NCBI GenBank assembly: GCA_023053685.1
Contig: JALIGW010000021.1
Span: 14,029,092 to 14,093,091, forward strand
DNA length: 64,000 nucleotides
Direction of reading: 5' to 3'
Source: Diadophis punctatus similis
Lineage: Eukaryota; Chordata; Lepidosauria; Squamata; Dipsadidae
Shown: piece by piece, positions 32,290 through 43,375 of the stretch
Layout of the letters: each line of letters opens with the position of its first letter
Position numbering within the stretch: position 1 is the stretch's first letter
Translations under genes and position numbers: made by a program
Notes under the pieces: generated by a model
Database searches by the model: none
Seen by the model: the letters and a program-made list of their open reading frames with translations, nothing else
Told to the model about the DNA's origin: nothing

Positions 32290-33100
32290 AGAGAGGGAGG
32301 GAGCTAAGCATATCTCCAAATCAGGGATCCTACAGCTTTTTAGATGGATTACCAAATGCAGGGATGTTAAATTTAGTTAATTCATGACCCACCCTGAGAT
32401 CCGAGCAATGAGTATGATTTCCATACCCCTCTAAATTAGCTTTGAGGAAGTCGGTATGTGTTCCTTGTAGAGATTGGATTGATCTGATTCTGTAAAACTG
32501 TTCAGTGTCCCAGTGATCTGGGATAGTTGCTTGGAGATTGTGATAAGCATCTTGTTGCCCAACCAGACTGCAGCAAGTGATTCATCTTAAAGACATATTT
32601 ATACCCAAGAGGCCATTTGCTCTGAGCCTCTCTCGAACCCATTCCTGAAGGACATATTTTCTCAGAACTTCTCAGAATTGGGCATCACATCCTTTCCTTT
32701 GCAAGCAACTAAATTTCCTCTACTTTCAGGGAACTAGTAATTGTGTGTCCCCTATATTTATTTGAGTTGCCCCTTCTCATACAATAAGAGCTGAAGTCGT
32801 TCCTTTTCGGGACACATCCTTCTCTAAGGTGGCACCAATTTTGTCCTTCACGCTGAGAAAGCTTCAAAGCTACAAGCCATCGATGAAAAACCAACCTCTA
32901 TTTTATTGGACAAATGACTCATTCCTCCATTAAATATCTGCTTATTGATCGCTTTTACATCAGGCTGCTTTCTGAGAGGATAAGTGATTTATCGTACCTC
33001 TCTGCCTACTTTCTGGCTCGATCGATGAATTTAGACATTTTTTGACTTTGGTGAGGAATTGGGCCAGTCTTTCTAGGTCTTGATATGATTACCAACTGTC
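32290..33100. other. No gene recognised
   Basis: Unique-looking, no supportable call. Confidence 0.5.
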
Positions 33101-33345
33101 TATGAGATTCTCAGACATCCAAGCCATGGTTGTCCCAAAACCTCTTTCGTACTAATTTCCATCCTAAGCAGACATGCAAAATTAGAATTTGGTTATCATC
33201 TCAGGTGCTTTTTCAAAAGGCAACTGGACTTTCTTTTCCCTTGAAGATGTTTCGCTTCTAATCCAAGAAGCTTCTTCAGTTCTCCTCCAGTTCTTCTTCA
33301 GAAAACTCTAATTTTGCATGTCTGCTTAGAATGGAAATTAGAACA
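33101..33345 (-). mobile_element. Hammerhead-like family 2 repeat
   Basis: Starts GTCTATGAGATTCTCAGACA and contains AGGCAACTGGACTTTCTTTT. Core at 33241-33286. An inverted pair of about 40 bp (GTACTAATTTCCATCCTAAG / GCTTAGAATGGAAATTAGAA) surrounds it. Confidence 0.65.
33241..33286 (-). ncRNA. Hammerhead-like motif, family 2, copy c
   Basis: Minus strand CTGAAGA, extra A, GCTTCT/TGGATT/AGAAGC hairpin, GAAACATC (CpG decay of GAAACGTC). Confidence 0.45.
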
Positions 33346-33439
33346 AAAGAGGCTAGCATTCCCCAACTGTGATCATATTCTGCCTTCATCCACATTGCCA
33401 TGACCTAGCAAGCATGCAAGCCCAGATCTCATGAACAGA

Positions 33440-33700
33440 GCATGAAAGCAGGACAAGAAAACATGCATGGAAACGAATCAAGGAGAAAACCAACCTAGAA
33501 ATAAGGAGAAATTTATTGACAGTAAGAACAATCAGTCAGTGGAACGGCTTGCCTCCAGAAGTTGTAAATGCTGCAACACTGGAAGTTTTTAAGAAGAGAT
33601 TGGACAATCATTTGTCTGAAGTGGCATAGGGTTTCCTGCCTAAGCAGGGGGTTGGACTAGAAGACCTCCAAGGTCCCTTCCAACTCTGTTATTCTGTCAG
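33440..33700 (+). pseudogene. CR1 3' end
   Basis: AAATTTATTGACAGTAAGAA, GGAACGGCTTGCCTCCAGAA and GGTTGGACTAGAAGACCTCC. Confidence 0.88.
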
Positions 33701-34264
33701 TGGCGGATGAGATTCAGCCTGCTTTAATCTAGCTGTTGAAATTCCTTTAAGGAAACTTGGAGATTTCTACCTATATCCAGCAAGGGTATTCCTCTTAGCC
33801 AACACATTTATTTCAAATAATTTTATATAAAATTGATAACTGAAGATGACGCTGGATGTTTTACAACAAGAAGGGCCGTAAGGAAACCGTATAATAAAGA
33901 GGAATGATAGATGTTTGCAAAAAAAAAAACCCAAGCCCAGATAACTCATTAGCGAATCCTGGAGGATTATGGCCACCTCATGTTGTAATGAGGTCAGTAT
34001 AGGATCCATAGGGTGTGCTCTTTTGGAAGGCTAGCTCAGCAGCAGAGGCGGCCAGTGGGTGAAATGTGTATCTTTGTTGCCTTAGGGAATATAAATATGG
34101 AATTGCTTTGCATATCCTTTCTGCTGAACAGTGATTATTTCAGTTGGGAGTTATTGATTTCATGACTCACTTGTAATAAACTGTCAAATGAATCGTGACT
34201 GTGTGTGAAAGAATGACATTTGGTTATGCAGAAAGACGGATGTTCTCTCTCGGTCTAACCATCT
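33701..34264. other. No feature recognised
   Basis: No supportable call. Confidence 0.5.
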
Positions 34265-34364
34265 TATAATACCTTGGTGGTGTTTATTTATTATAAGGGT
34301 TGGCTGCCCAGTCAACCAGTTGTTCAAACTGGTTCTGGCATGTTTGTCCACCGATGGTATAGAC

Positions 34365-34491
34365 CAGGGGTGGCCAAACTATGGTTCTTTGAGGACCTGT
34401 GGACTTCAACTCCCAGAATTCCTGAGCCAGCCATGCATGGCCAGCCATGCCAGTCACAGGTCCTTAAAGAACCATAGTTTGGCCACCCCTG
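34365..34491. mobile_element. Fold-back hAT MITE
   Basis: 127-bp palindrome with termini CAGGGGTGGCCAAACTATGG and CCATAGTTTGGCCACCCCTG; perfect 8-bp duplication GTATAGAC (34357-34364, 34492-34499). Centre holds the GGACTTCAACTCCCAGAATT block. Confidence 0.92.
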
Positions 34492-34825
34492 GTATAGACA
34501 GATGTTGTTTGATGGGGTTAAAGGTCCCGTGGTAGGATGTCAGCTGTTCCAACTAAAGCTGCCTTTTGCAATTGACGGATGGGGATTTTGTCAATGCCAA
34601 TGGTGCTATTATTATTATGGCTGGCTGCATAGTCGGCCAGATATTCAAACTAGGTTTGGCATGTATGTCCACCTATTGTACAGAAAGATGTCTGATAGTG
34701 TTAAAAGTACCATCGTAGGAAGTCAGCGGTTCCAAGTAAAGCTGCCTTTTGCAATTGATGGATGGGGATTTTGTCAATGCCGATGTTGTTGTTGTTATGA
34801 TTATTATGGCTTGCTGCACAACCAA

Positions 34826-34985
34826 TGGAAAAGCTTGCCTTCAGAAGTTGTGGAAGCTTCATCACTGGAGGCTTTCAAGAAGAGACTGGACTGCCATCTG
34901 TGAGAAATGATGTAGGGTCTCCTGCTTGGGCTGGGGGATGGACTAAATGACCTACAAGGTCCCTTCCAACTCTGTTAAATCTGTT
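34826..34985 (+). pseudogene. CR1 3' end fragment
   Basis: LPSEVVEASSLEAFKKRLDC in frame, then the CR1 3' UTR. Confidence 0.85.
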
Positions 34986-35164
34986 AAACATGTTCAGACT
35001 GGGTTTGGCATTTTTATCCGCTTATGAAGTCCTTCCCAAGGGCTTAGGACAGGTAAATGTCTATTTATTTATTTTTATTTTATTTATTAAACTTCTATGC
35101 CGCCTGTCTCACCAAGGTGACTCTATTGTTTGATGGTGTGAAATCATTATTTACTTATTATGTT

Positions 35165-36005
35165 CATGTTTATTATTTATTATAACTTGTTGTTAGTTTA
35201 TTAGTCGTGTTTTGAGTGTTTATCACCATTCTGTGTTTTCGGTTTAACAATGGTGAACTGCCAGAAAGGAACAATGATGGGATGAGATCTTTTGATTCAA
35301 GCAGGACTTGAATTCAGTTCTCTTTCCCGATGGAGTGAAACTGAGACCCAAAGAAGTTTCAAAGTTAGCTGAAGGAAAACCCTTGGGATAGAACTTTTCT
35401 GAACATGGGACACCATGCAGAAGATGATGTACAACTTGTTCCCTGCTGTACTTTTCCTAAATTAAGACACAATTGTTGAGAAAACTCTGTAAAGATATTC
35501 AACCAATGGACTTACAAACCACCTGGCTCCCCGTTTCTAATCTTTCTTTTCCCAAAACTTAACATTTGTTTCTAAGATGCCAGGAATCTGTTTATGCGAG
35601 AAGCTCTCGCCGCAATCTGCAGGCAAACTTCTTACAGGCTTTTAAAGATTTACAGCAGCTGTTTTTGTACTTTATTTTAGACTGGTGCTTTTTATGTTAT
35701 TTGTCGTAGTCTTTTTTAAATTTTTTGTGTAAATATTCTCTGCCATAAAGGCACGCCTGGGGTCTCTTGGGCAGAAAACCAGACTGTAGCAATGCCTTCC
35801 ACTTGTCAATGGCCAACCTCTGTAGAAAAAGCGAGATCAGCCATAGCTTGAAAATGCTTAAAGGTAGAATGAAGAAAGGTTTTGGTTCCAGGTAAGATTC
35901 AGTGGAGGCACGGATGATATCACAATAGGCAATGAATTCACCCAACTGGCAGTGACCAGACACACCTACAGCTTGCTGTTCTTACCTACAGATCTTTTGT
36001 GTCTT
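35165..36005. other. No gene recognised
   Basis: No supportable call; short ORFs only. Confidence 0.5.
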
Positions 36006-36068
36006 TGATAAAGGAGAATATTTGTAGTTCAGGGTTGAAATGAGGGGTCCTTGAGCAAAACCCATTCC

Positions 36069-36119
36069 TTACTAGCACTGATGATGTCACCTAGTTGAGT
36101 AATGAAATGTCTGCAAGGA
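36069..36119 (+). ncRNA. Hammerhead-like motif, family 1, array unit 1
   Basis: CTGATGA, T, GTCACC.. hairpin weakened by substitutions, GAAATGTC (CpG decay). Confidence 0.5.
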
Positions 36120-36157
36120 AACAACCAAGGTCAGAAAGCACCAAGAACCCCACCCCT

Positions 36158-36208
36158 TTCAAGCACTGATGATGTTACCCAGTTGGGTCATGAAACGTCT
36201 GCAAGGAA
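36158..36208 (+). ncRNA. Hammerhead-like motif, family 1, array unit 2
   Basis: CTGATGA, T, GTTACCC/AGTT/GGGTCAT hairpin with one mismatch, GAAACGTC intact; outer arms CTTTCAAGCA and TGCAAGGAAA. Confidence 0.6.
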
Positions 36209-36267
36209 ACAAGCAAGCTCAGAGAGCACCAAGGACCCCACAGCCCTCCTCCTCTGCAAACCCCACT

Positions 36268-36318
36268 CCCTAACACTGATGATGTTACCAAGTTTGATAA
36301 TGAAACGTCTGCAAGAAA
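36268..36318 (+). ncRNA. Hammerhead-like motif, family 1, array unit 3
   Basis: CTGATGA, T, GTTACC/AAGTTT/GATAAT hairpin with one mismatch, GAAACGTC intact, TGCAAGAAAA follows. Confidence 0.55.
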
Positions 36319-36384
36319 ACAACCAAGCTCAGAGAGCACCAAGGACCCCACAGTTCTCCTCCTCCTCTCTGCAAACCACATTCC

Positions 36385-36436
36385 CTTCTAGCACTGATGA
36401 TATTACCCAGTTGGGTAATGAAACGTCTGCAAAAAA
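36385..36436 (+). ncRNA. Hammerhead-like motif, family 1, array unit 4 (best stem II)
   Basis: CTGATGA, T, ATTACCC/AGTT/GGGTAAT, a perfect 7-bp hairpin, then GAAACGTC. Outer arms TTCTAGCA and TGCAAAAA pair at 6 of 8 positions. Confidence 0.62.
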
Positions 36437-36479
36437 AACCAAGCAAGCTCAGAGAGCACCAAGGACCCCTAATTTGTTA

Positions 36480-37160
36480 TCTTCGCGAATAGATTGGAAT
36501 GAGTTGACAGAAGTGTGTAGTTGCAAATAATGGATGAATTAGGCATAGACGTCGTGCTATTAGCACCTCACAAATATAAAAGCCAGAATAGTTACAGAGC
36601 TACCATCTTCAGGATATTGAAAGCAGCAGAAAGGGCTAATTTTTTTTCCTGCCGTTCTTAGCCTCAGTAGTCTCCCCCTTCCCCGAAGTCTGCTGGGTTT
36701 TTTTAATGGCCCCCAGTAACAAGACGATTGGCTTGGCGTGTCCTCTAGTCTTAATTGTTTATATACACAACACACTGACGATGCAGCGCTGGAGTCCATG
36801 ACTCTCCTGGCTTCATAAATTTATGGAAAGTCAAAATGTCCTGGAGTTCAGCTTGACCCCCTGGCGACCACTTCCATGCAGTTTTTCTGGCAGGATTACA
36901 AAATTTGATTGCTTTTGCCTTTTTTAGGCTATTTTATCTTCAATGTCCCAAGATGGTTTTTTTTTAAATTTATATTGTCCAAATCAAGCCTTCAGTTTTG
37001 CATCCCTTCCAAGCACAAGCCAGACCCAACCCTGCTTAGCTTGCAAAATCAGCATCTGTGTCACCCGCTGAGGCAATTACCTTTGCTACTAAATATTTAC
37101 TCTTCCCCAAGTCCCAATTTGAAGACGGAGTCTTGTCTTACTGCCACAGGCCTCGAAAGA
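36480..37160. other. No gene recognised
   Basis: No supportable call. Confidence 0.5.
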
Positions 37161-37164
37161 GTTC

Positions 37165-37535
37165 AGGTAGTCCTCGGCTTATGGGACCAAAAATAAGCCC
37201 AAAACTTCCACTGCTAAGCAAGGTAGTTCGGTGAGTTTTGCCCCATTTTACAGCCTTCCTTGCCACAGTTGTTAAGTGAATCACTACCGTTGTTAAGTTA
37301 GCAAAACAGCTGTTAAGTGAGTCTGATTTCCCCATTGACTTTGCTCATCAGGTCGCAAAAGGGGATCAGTTGACCTCAGGACACTGCAACCGTCATAAAT
37401 ACGAGTCAGTTGCCAAGCGCCCAAATTTTGATCACCTGACCATGGATATGCAAAAAACAGTAACATCACTTTTTTGCTGCTGTTAACTTTGAACCGTCAC
37501 TAAATGAACGATTGTCAATCAAACAACTACCTGTA
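37165..37535 (+). mobile_element. 'gttaagtgaa' MITE copy
   Basis: GGTAGTCCTCGGCTTATGGG to CAAACAACTACCTGTA with body blocks. Confidence 0.8.
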
Positions 37536-39690
37536 TATATTAGCTCACACATGCGTTGCTAAAACTTTTATCCTTCCATATTCCTCACTTTTTCTTGGTT
37601 TCATTCGTAACTTCTTTGAGGACACCACACATGGTAAGATTGGAGAACGAAGGCTGGTGGCGTCACCATGGCTGGAACGGTTTAGCCTCTAAGGAGATAT
37701 CACAATAGACTTTAGAAACCAGAACCGATGCTGGACCGCTGGAGAAATTGATCTTCGAAGTCCTTGGCAGGAGCCACCCGTGAGCTTCACACGGGTCTTA
37801 ATTCTGAGGTTTTGAAACTGTTGGGAGAAATAGCCATCTGGGTTCAGTTCCAAGCCAGGAGAGACACTGGAAACATGGAGGCTGATTGGAAAGATGGTTT
37901 AATGATGAAGCAGAACCACATGGGTGATTCTGGGCAGCTGACCACATGGAGTTGAGAGTGGGGGGCTTTTATACCTTCTCTTGGGCTTTGCACTTGAGCT
38001 TCCTGTTCCTGGGCAAGAACATGTCTTCTATTGGCTGTTGTAGGGGTCATAGCTGGCTCTATAGGCAAAGTACAAATCCTAGCTGTTTGTCTGAGCTAAG
38101 TTTGGTTGAAGTTTGGACTGCTGATGCAATGAAGGGGCATTGGGCAAGTCGTATTGTGGCTGATGGCTAACCCTACCTTTGTTCAGACCTTGTTGCAGGG
38201 AATTTGCTTATGAATAGAGCTACCTAGATACTTGGCTTCTTTCAATAAGCTCTTTATCTCTTAAGTGCTGACATCTGGCTATTAAGGACTATTAAGAAAG
38301 GTGGGGGCTGCTTTCTCCCTCTTAAAAAAACATATTTCTCATCCAGGGAAATATTCTGCCTTTTAAAATATTTCTCAAAATATTTCATTCTTCTAGGAGA
38401 GGGTTGCTAACTTTCTACAAAACCACGATCAGTTCTAGCTAGGCTGGGCTCCAAAAGTTGGATGAAGTTAGTTGGGTGAAATTAGGAGAAAAGACATCAT
38501 TAGCATCTTGGCGGTTACGTTTCCATGAGCTCCGAGGTTTCTACTACATGCAGCCTGGAAATGTTTACTCTCTTAAGAGAATTCTTTGTTCTTGCTGCCA
38601 ATTCCCATGTTTGCGAAGCGTTCCTACCTCCGTCTCTTAGGAGGCCGAGAGCTTCGGTTATATCCTTAGCATCCTTTTTGAGCCCACTTTTGAATAGCTA
38701 TAGAGGTGAAAGTAGGCAGTTAAACTCAAGAAAATTTAAAATATCAAAGCAGAAGGGAACGGGCAATTTTATTTTTTTAAAACCTCAGCTTCTAAACTCA
38801 ATAGCTCATAATGACGATAATGACAATCTCGCAGGTCAGAACAGCCTAGAAAGCTGAAGGAGGAAAGATATGAAGGCATTGTCTCTCATCTTCAGCGATT
38901 TAGGTTATATCCTTTTTTTAAAAAAAATGTTGATTTTTTTAAAAAAATCTGCCTCATTTTCTTTGACTGGACTTAAGTTGTGGATGCTGCAGTAACTTAC
39001 TGAGTAGTAATTTACCAAATAAAACTCTGGGGTTTGAATTCGCTTCTCACATTAAACCCTTTTTCTGAAATCAATGCTTACAACAATGAATTTTCTACAG
39101 TTGCGCTTTGTAACTAACTAAAAGTGCCAATGTGTAAACCGCACATAAATGGTATGGGTTACCACCGCCTCCTTGTTTGCAGAATTAGTCAACAGCAAAC
39201 AGGAATTGTCAAAATACTGGCAAGCATGAGATTGCCTGTCCTTTACACCCAGGTATTGCAAATAATTTTCACAATTCGTGTCCTAGAATATTGTGTTTGC
39301 AACCATCTCAATCAAGCCTTTGTCCACTTCTAATTTCTTTACCTTTTTAAATTTCTTGTCGGAAGGAATGAACAATATTTGTGTGGGTGGAGTTGAACTT
39401 CGTGTTTTAAAACGTATGTCCCCAAAATCACACACACACACACACAAACACTGAGATTTCACTCTTCTGTCATATATTTCTGTCATGTTGAAAGAAAAAG
39501 GCACAACTCAAGAATCTTTATTCATGCTATGGATATAGAGAACAAAAGTTTCATTTCTAAGGGCGTTATTCCTGCAATATTTCACTGTAATTAAAGGTAT
39601 CAGGAAAGCTTTTTCTATAAATTACTGGCCAGCTACGCATTCAAATTAGGTGTCTTGTTTGAATTAAGCCGTGATCCATCTAATAATACC
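37536..39690. other. No gene or repeat recognised (2.1 kb)
   Basis: The longest stretch without a recognisable repeat. ORFs of 60-110 codons are present but none resembles a known protein. A short CA run lies at 39429-39447. Confidence 0.5.
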
Positions 39691-39704
39691 ACCTGTTCTT
39701 AAGA

Positions 39705-39826
39705 CAGCCGGAGAGTCCAACCTTGGCAACTTTAAGACTTGTGGACTTCAATTCCCAGAGTTCTTCAGCCAGCAAAGCTAGGAGTTGAAGTCCACAAGTC
39801 AAAGTTGCCAAGGTTGGAGACACCTG
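39705..39826. mobile_element. Fold-back hAT MITE ('ccttggcaactttaag' family)
   Basis: 122-bp palindrome around GGACTTCAATTCCCAGAG; flanking 8-mers TCTTAAGA and TCCTAAGA match 7 of 8. Confidence 0.8.
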
Positions 39827-39834
39827 TCCTAAGA

Positions 39835-40318
39835 TATTGAAAGGTGTAACGATGTATTGATTCTTCTTAGCTGTTAAAAAATATGAAGTGACTCATATGT
39901 TTTCCATAAATGTGTTGATCCTTTTTCAAAGTTCTCTGAACTCATTGTCCTATAGCTCCCTGGAGAACATATCAAGATGTTGTCCTCCACCTCACCCTTA
40001 CTACTACTGATAGCCTGGAAGGAAAATCCCAGGAGAGAATTTGCATCTTTTCAGCAACATCCGGAGGTGTATGCAAACTACTGCCAAGAGCGGAGAACTG
40101 TTTTAATTAATCTTGGCAAAAACAAGCGCGAGAGTTATCAAACATTTCTCTACCCTGAAGGCTGATTAATTTTCAGGTAGAGGTTGTTGACTCTTTTGCC
40201 AGACAAATGTAAAAACAGCGATGCTTTCTCCGATTATATTTTGGGGTTTTAAAAATAATTTTTAGTGCTGCTCTTCTCTATAAGAAACAGCAGTTTCTGT
40301 AAGTGTTTGAAGAGGTAA
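39835..40318. other. No feature recognised
   Basis: No supportable call. Confidence 0.5.
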
Positions 40319-40321
40319 CGG

Positions 40322-40855
40322 GCGAGTCAGTTTGGTTTAGAGATTAAGGCACCAAGATAGAAAGCAGGAGACTGTGAGTTCAAGTCCTGCCGTAACTTTG
40401 GGCCAATCACGAGACAATGAGTTCTAGTCCCACTAGAGGTGGGTTCCTCCCAGTTCAGACCGGTTCTATAGAACTGGTAGTAACTTGGCGGCCTGGGTCG
40501 CTGCAGCTGATTCTCTCAGCGGTACCATCTTGTTTTTGCTTCTGTGCATGCACAGCTTTTTTTATAGTACTGCGCATGTGCAGAGGTTATTTCCAGGAAG
40601 TGATGCGCGTGCGCGCAAAATGTGCACTTCCGTCGCGATGCGAACCGGTGGGGAAGGTAAGTAGAACCCACCCGAGTCCCACCTTAGGCACGAAAGCTGG
40701 CCTGGTGGCTTTGAACCAATCACTCTCTTTTCAGCCTGACCCACCTCACAGGGTCGTTGTGAGGAAAATAGGAAGAAGGTGAATTGGATGTGTTCACTGC
40801 CTGGATTTTTTTTGGAAAAATAATAAAGGCGGAATGCAAATAAATAAAAAACAAC
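40322..40855 (+). mobile_element. tRNA-headed SINE interrupted by a hAT MITE
   Basis: TTTGGTTTAGAGATTAAGGC (A-box region), GTGAGTTCAAGTCCTGCC (B box), tail TAATAAAGGCGGAATGCAAA then AAATAAA. Split by 40434-40674. Confidence 0.85.
40434..40674. mobile_element. hAT MITE, 'cagtggtgggtt' family, in SINE
   Basis: TAGAGGTGGGTTCCTCCC to GTAGAACCCACCCG; perfect 8-bp duplication AGTCCCAC (40426-40433, 40675-40682). Ends are decayed. Confidence 0.85.
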
Positions 40856-40867
40856 TGATGTAATAGT

Positions 40868-41245
40868 TTGTGTTATTTATTTATATCCCACCTTTGTTAT
40901 TTTTATAATTCAAGGCAGTGAACATACCTAATACTCCTTCCTCCTCATATTTTCCACACAAAAACCCTGTGAGATAGGTTTGGCTGAGAGAAGCCAGCTT
41001 TCTTGTCTAAAGTGGGACTAGAATTCACGGTCTCCTGGTTTCTAGGCCATCCCTTTAACCACAAACAAATCGTTCTATGGTCCACTAATCCTTCACAACA
41101 TCAGTCATCAAAGGCAATTCAGACTGGTGTTATATTTCGTCTCAGCAAAATACCACAAGTACATTTTTTCTAGGCAGAACTAGAATTCACAGCCTCCTGG
41201 TTTCTAAGGCCAGCACCTTAACCACAACCAAATTGTTCTACGGTT
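40868..41245 (-). mobile_element. Inverted tRNA-SINE copy plus partial second copy
   Basis: ATCCCACCTTTGTTATTTTT, ACACAAAAACCCTGTGAG and GGGACTAGAATTCACGGTCT are the SINE inverted. A second fragment (GAACTAGAATTCACAGCCTC) follows at about 41175, and AGTACATTTTTTC/AGTACATATTCTC flanks suggest a local duplication. Confidence 0.75.
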
Positions 41246-41249
41246 CATT

Positions 41250-41883
41250 AATCCTTCACAACATCCAAAGATAGAAGGCAATTTTGACCAGTGTTATATT
41301 TCTTCTCAGCAAAATACCATTAGTACATATTCTCATTTTTAGGGTTCGATATTTTACCCTAAAAATGTAACAAGATCTTATACTATATTTGTTACCATCT
41401 TCCCTCCCCCCCTCCCACTTCTTCTTCTCTCAAAAATCTGTTAAGGAGTAAATGATGAAATAATTCTACAGAGCTTTTGATAGCACTGGAAGCTGATTAT
41501 TATTTTTTTACACTCCATGCCTTTTTACCAGAAAATCAAAGCTAGCAGTATTTCCCACAAGCAATTGTAATCCCATGCTTGTCTCATGTCTCTTCAGTTT
41601 TGAGGAATTCCAAGCCAGCATTTATTTGTGTCCATCTCATAAAAATCAATCATAAATTAACCTCTGACTGCAGAAGCCAATGCCATTACGAGTAACAGAA
41701 TAAATAATCTTTTTTTCCTGGCCACAAGAGACCATAGCAAGGACTTTATCCGGGTTCCTGATTCAATGACAAACTGCAATTGAATAATTTATTTTTCCCA
41801 GGAAACAGGAATCACACAGCCATCCTACTAACACTAACACCATAAAAACCCAAGTGGCCTGCTTCCAGGGTATAAGTATTATC
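41250..41883. other. No gene recognised
   Basis: No supportable call. Confidence 0.5.
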
Positions 41884-41958
<75 letters not shown>

Positions 41959-41980
41959 CAACAACAACAACAACAACAAC
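41884..41980. repeat. (AAT)n(AAC)n microsatellite at a CR1 3' end
   Basis: Abuts CR1 sequence at 41981. Confidence 0.96.
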
Positions 41981-42120
41981 AGAGTTGGAAGGGACCTTGG
42001 AGGTCTTCTAGTCCAACCCCCTGCTTACACAGGAAACCCTACACTACTATAACTTAAATGGTTATCCAACATCTTCTTAAAAACGTCTAGTGTTGGAGCA
42101 TTCACAAGTTCTAGATTTAG
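41981..42120 (-). pseudogene. CR1 3' end fragment
   Basis: AGAGTTGGAAGGGACCTTGG and following blocks, truncated at about 42118. Confidence 0.85.
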
Positions 42121-42784
42121 GTCAATAAATATATTGAATATGATTGACGTACAGAACTAGCAAAATTTATCTTTATTCCACCCTATCCTGTCCTGAGGAA
42201 AAATATCTAATAGCTAAAAAAAAAGTGCAAATATAAAATTTAACATCAGAGTTGGAAGATGCAGAATAAACACATATTTGTCTTGGCTGCAGTCACACCA
42301 GAGCAAATCCTATTAGGAAACTGTATGTATCTGAAATAAGATTGGAAAAGTGGGGTGTGCTTGGGGGGGAATTACCACAATTGCTGTAATTACTAAAGTC
42401 GGAGTTAAGATTTACACAGGAAATATTTTAATTTCAGCTGGTTCTGTCCTGTATCCCTGCAAATTGCCTCCCCCCCACTTTCGAAGTGTGTGGTTTGAGA
42501 ATAGCAACTAAGTCTTATATGAAGAACTCTTGAAGCAGGATGATAAATTTAGCGGAAAGAAGAAGGAAAAAAAAACACACAACTTACGGGACTGTTCAAA
42601 TCCTCACAGGAAGCTCCATGGAAGATAATCAAGACTGCAGTAATTATTTTCAGCCATTGGTTTAGGATACAGGAAGTCCAAGGATGGAGTTTTGTTCAAC
42701 TATATTTCTAAACAGTAGGGACAGTCATAGAGTAGAACCAAAGTCCCAGAGAGGCAACTGGATTTTTCACTGGACTAAAAGCCA
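42121..42784. other. No gene recognised
   Basis: No supportable call. Confidence 0.5.
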
Positions 42785-42990
42785 GATGAGGTAGCGATTA
42801 AAACACTGGCCAAAAAAAATGGAGGACTTCCTGCTTTAGGCATTAAAGACACCTGAGTGACCTTGGGCCAGTCACTCTCTCTCAGTCCCAGGAAGGAGGC
42901 AATGGCAAACCACTTCAGAAATCTAGTTTCCATTTTCTGAAAAATTGTTTCCAGGAGTCAAGATGAAGGCACACACACACACACACACAA
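42785..42990 (+). mobile_element. Degenerate tRNA-SINE with (CA)n
   Basis: GAGGTAGCGATTAAAACACT, GACCTTGGGCCAGTCACTCT and CAATGGCAAACCACTTC, ending in a short CA run. Confidence 0.65.
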
Positions 42991-43014
42991 ATTATTGGAC
43001 AGTCATCTTATAAA

Positions 43015-43375
43015 GACCCAAGTAGAACCAAGGAGAAATTTCCTGAAAATTAGAATAATTAAATCAGTGGAACGACCAGCCTCCAGAAGTTGTGGGTGCT
43101 CAGTCACTGGAGGTTTTTAAGAGATTGGACAGCCATTTGTCTGAAATAGTACAGGGTCTCCTGCTTTGAGCAAGGGGTTGGACTAGCCAGAGGTCTCCAA
43201 CCTTGGCAACTTTATGAGGTGTGGACTTCAACTCCCAGAATTCCTCAGCCAGCCATGCTTAAAGCCATGCTGGCTGAGGAATTCTGGGAGTTGAAGTCCA
43301 CACCTCATAAAGTTGCCAAAGTTGGAGACCTCTGTGACGACCTCCAAGGTCCCTTCCAAGTCTGATGTTCTATGT
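43015..43375 (+). pseudogene. CR1 3' end interrupted by a fold-back MITE
   Basis: AACCAAGGAGAAATTTCCTG to GGGGTTGGACTAG, then the palindrome 43192-43334, then GACCTCCAAGGTCCCTTCCA. Confidence 0.87.
43192..43334. mobile_element. Fold-back MITE in CR1
   Basis: Perfect palindrome CAGAGGTCTCCAACCTTGGC ... GTTGGAGACCTCTG around AGCCATGCTTAAAGCCATGCT. The flanking duplication is not clear. Confidence 0.85.

Larger units (their letters stand above)
34265..35160 (+). repeat. Locally duplicated repeat, three partial copies of a unit of about 280 bp
   Basis: GGCTGCCCAGTCAACCAGTT, GCTGCCTTTTGCAATTGACG and GGGGATTTTGTCAATGCC recur at about 34300-34600 and 34620-34800, with a third remnant after 34985. 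Interrupted by a hAT (34365-34491) and a CR1 end (34826-34985). Family not identified. Confidence 0.6.
36008..36475 (+). mobile_element. Tandem array of hammerhead-like repeats (family 1)
   Basis: Four cores at 36069, 36158, 36268 and 36385 (period 89-117 bp). Each is followed by AAGCTCAGAGAGCACCAAGG and ACCCCA, then a short CTC tract and CTGCAAACCCCACTCCC. The left flank (36008-36050) is the family's terminal block in inverted orientation. Confidence 0.85.

Noticed and set aside
36008..36475. CRISPR-like regular repeats
   Set aside because: Vertebrate context, spacers are themselves repeats, and the unit carries a retroelement end.
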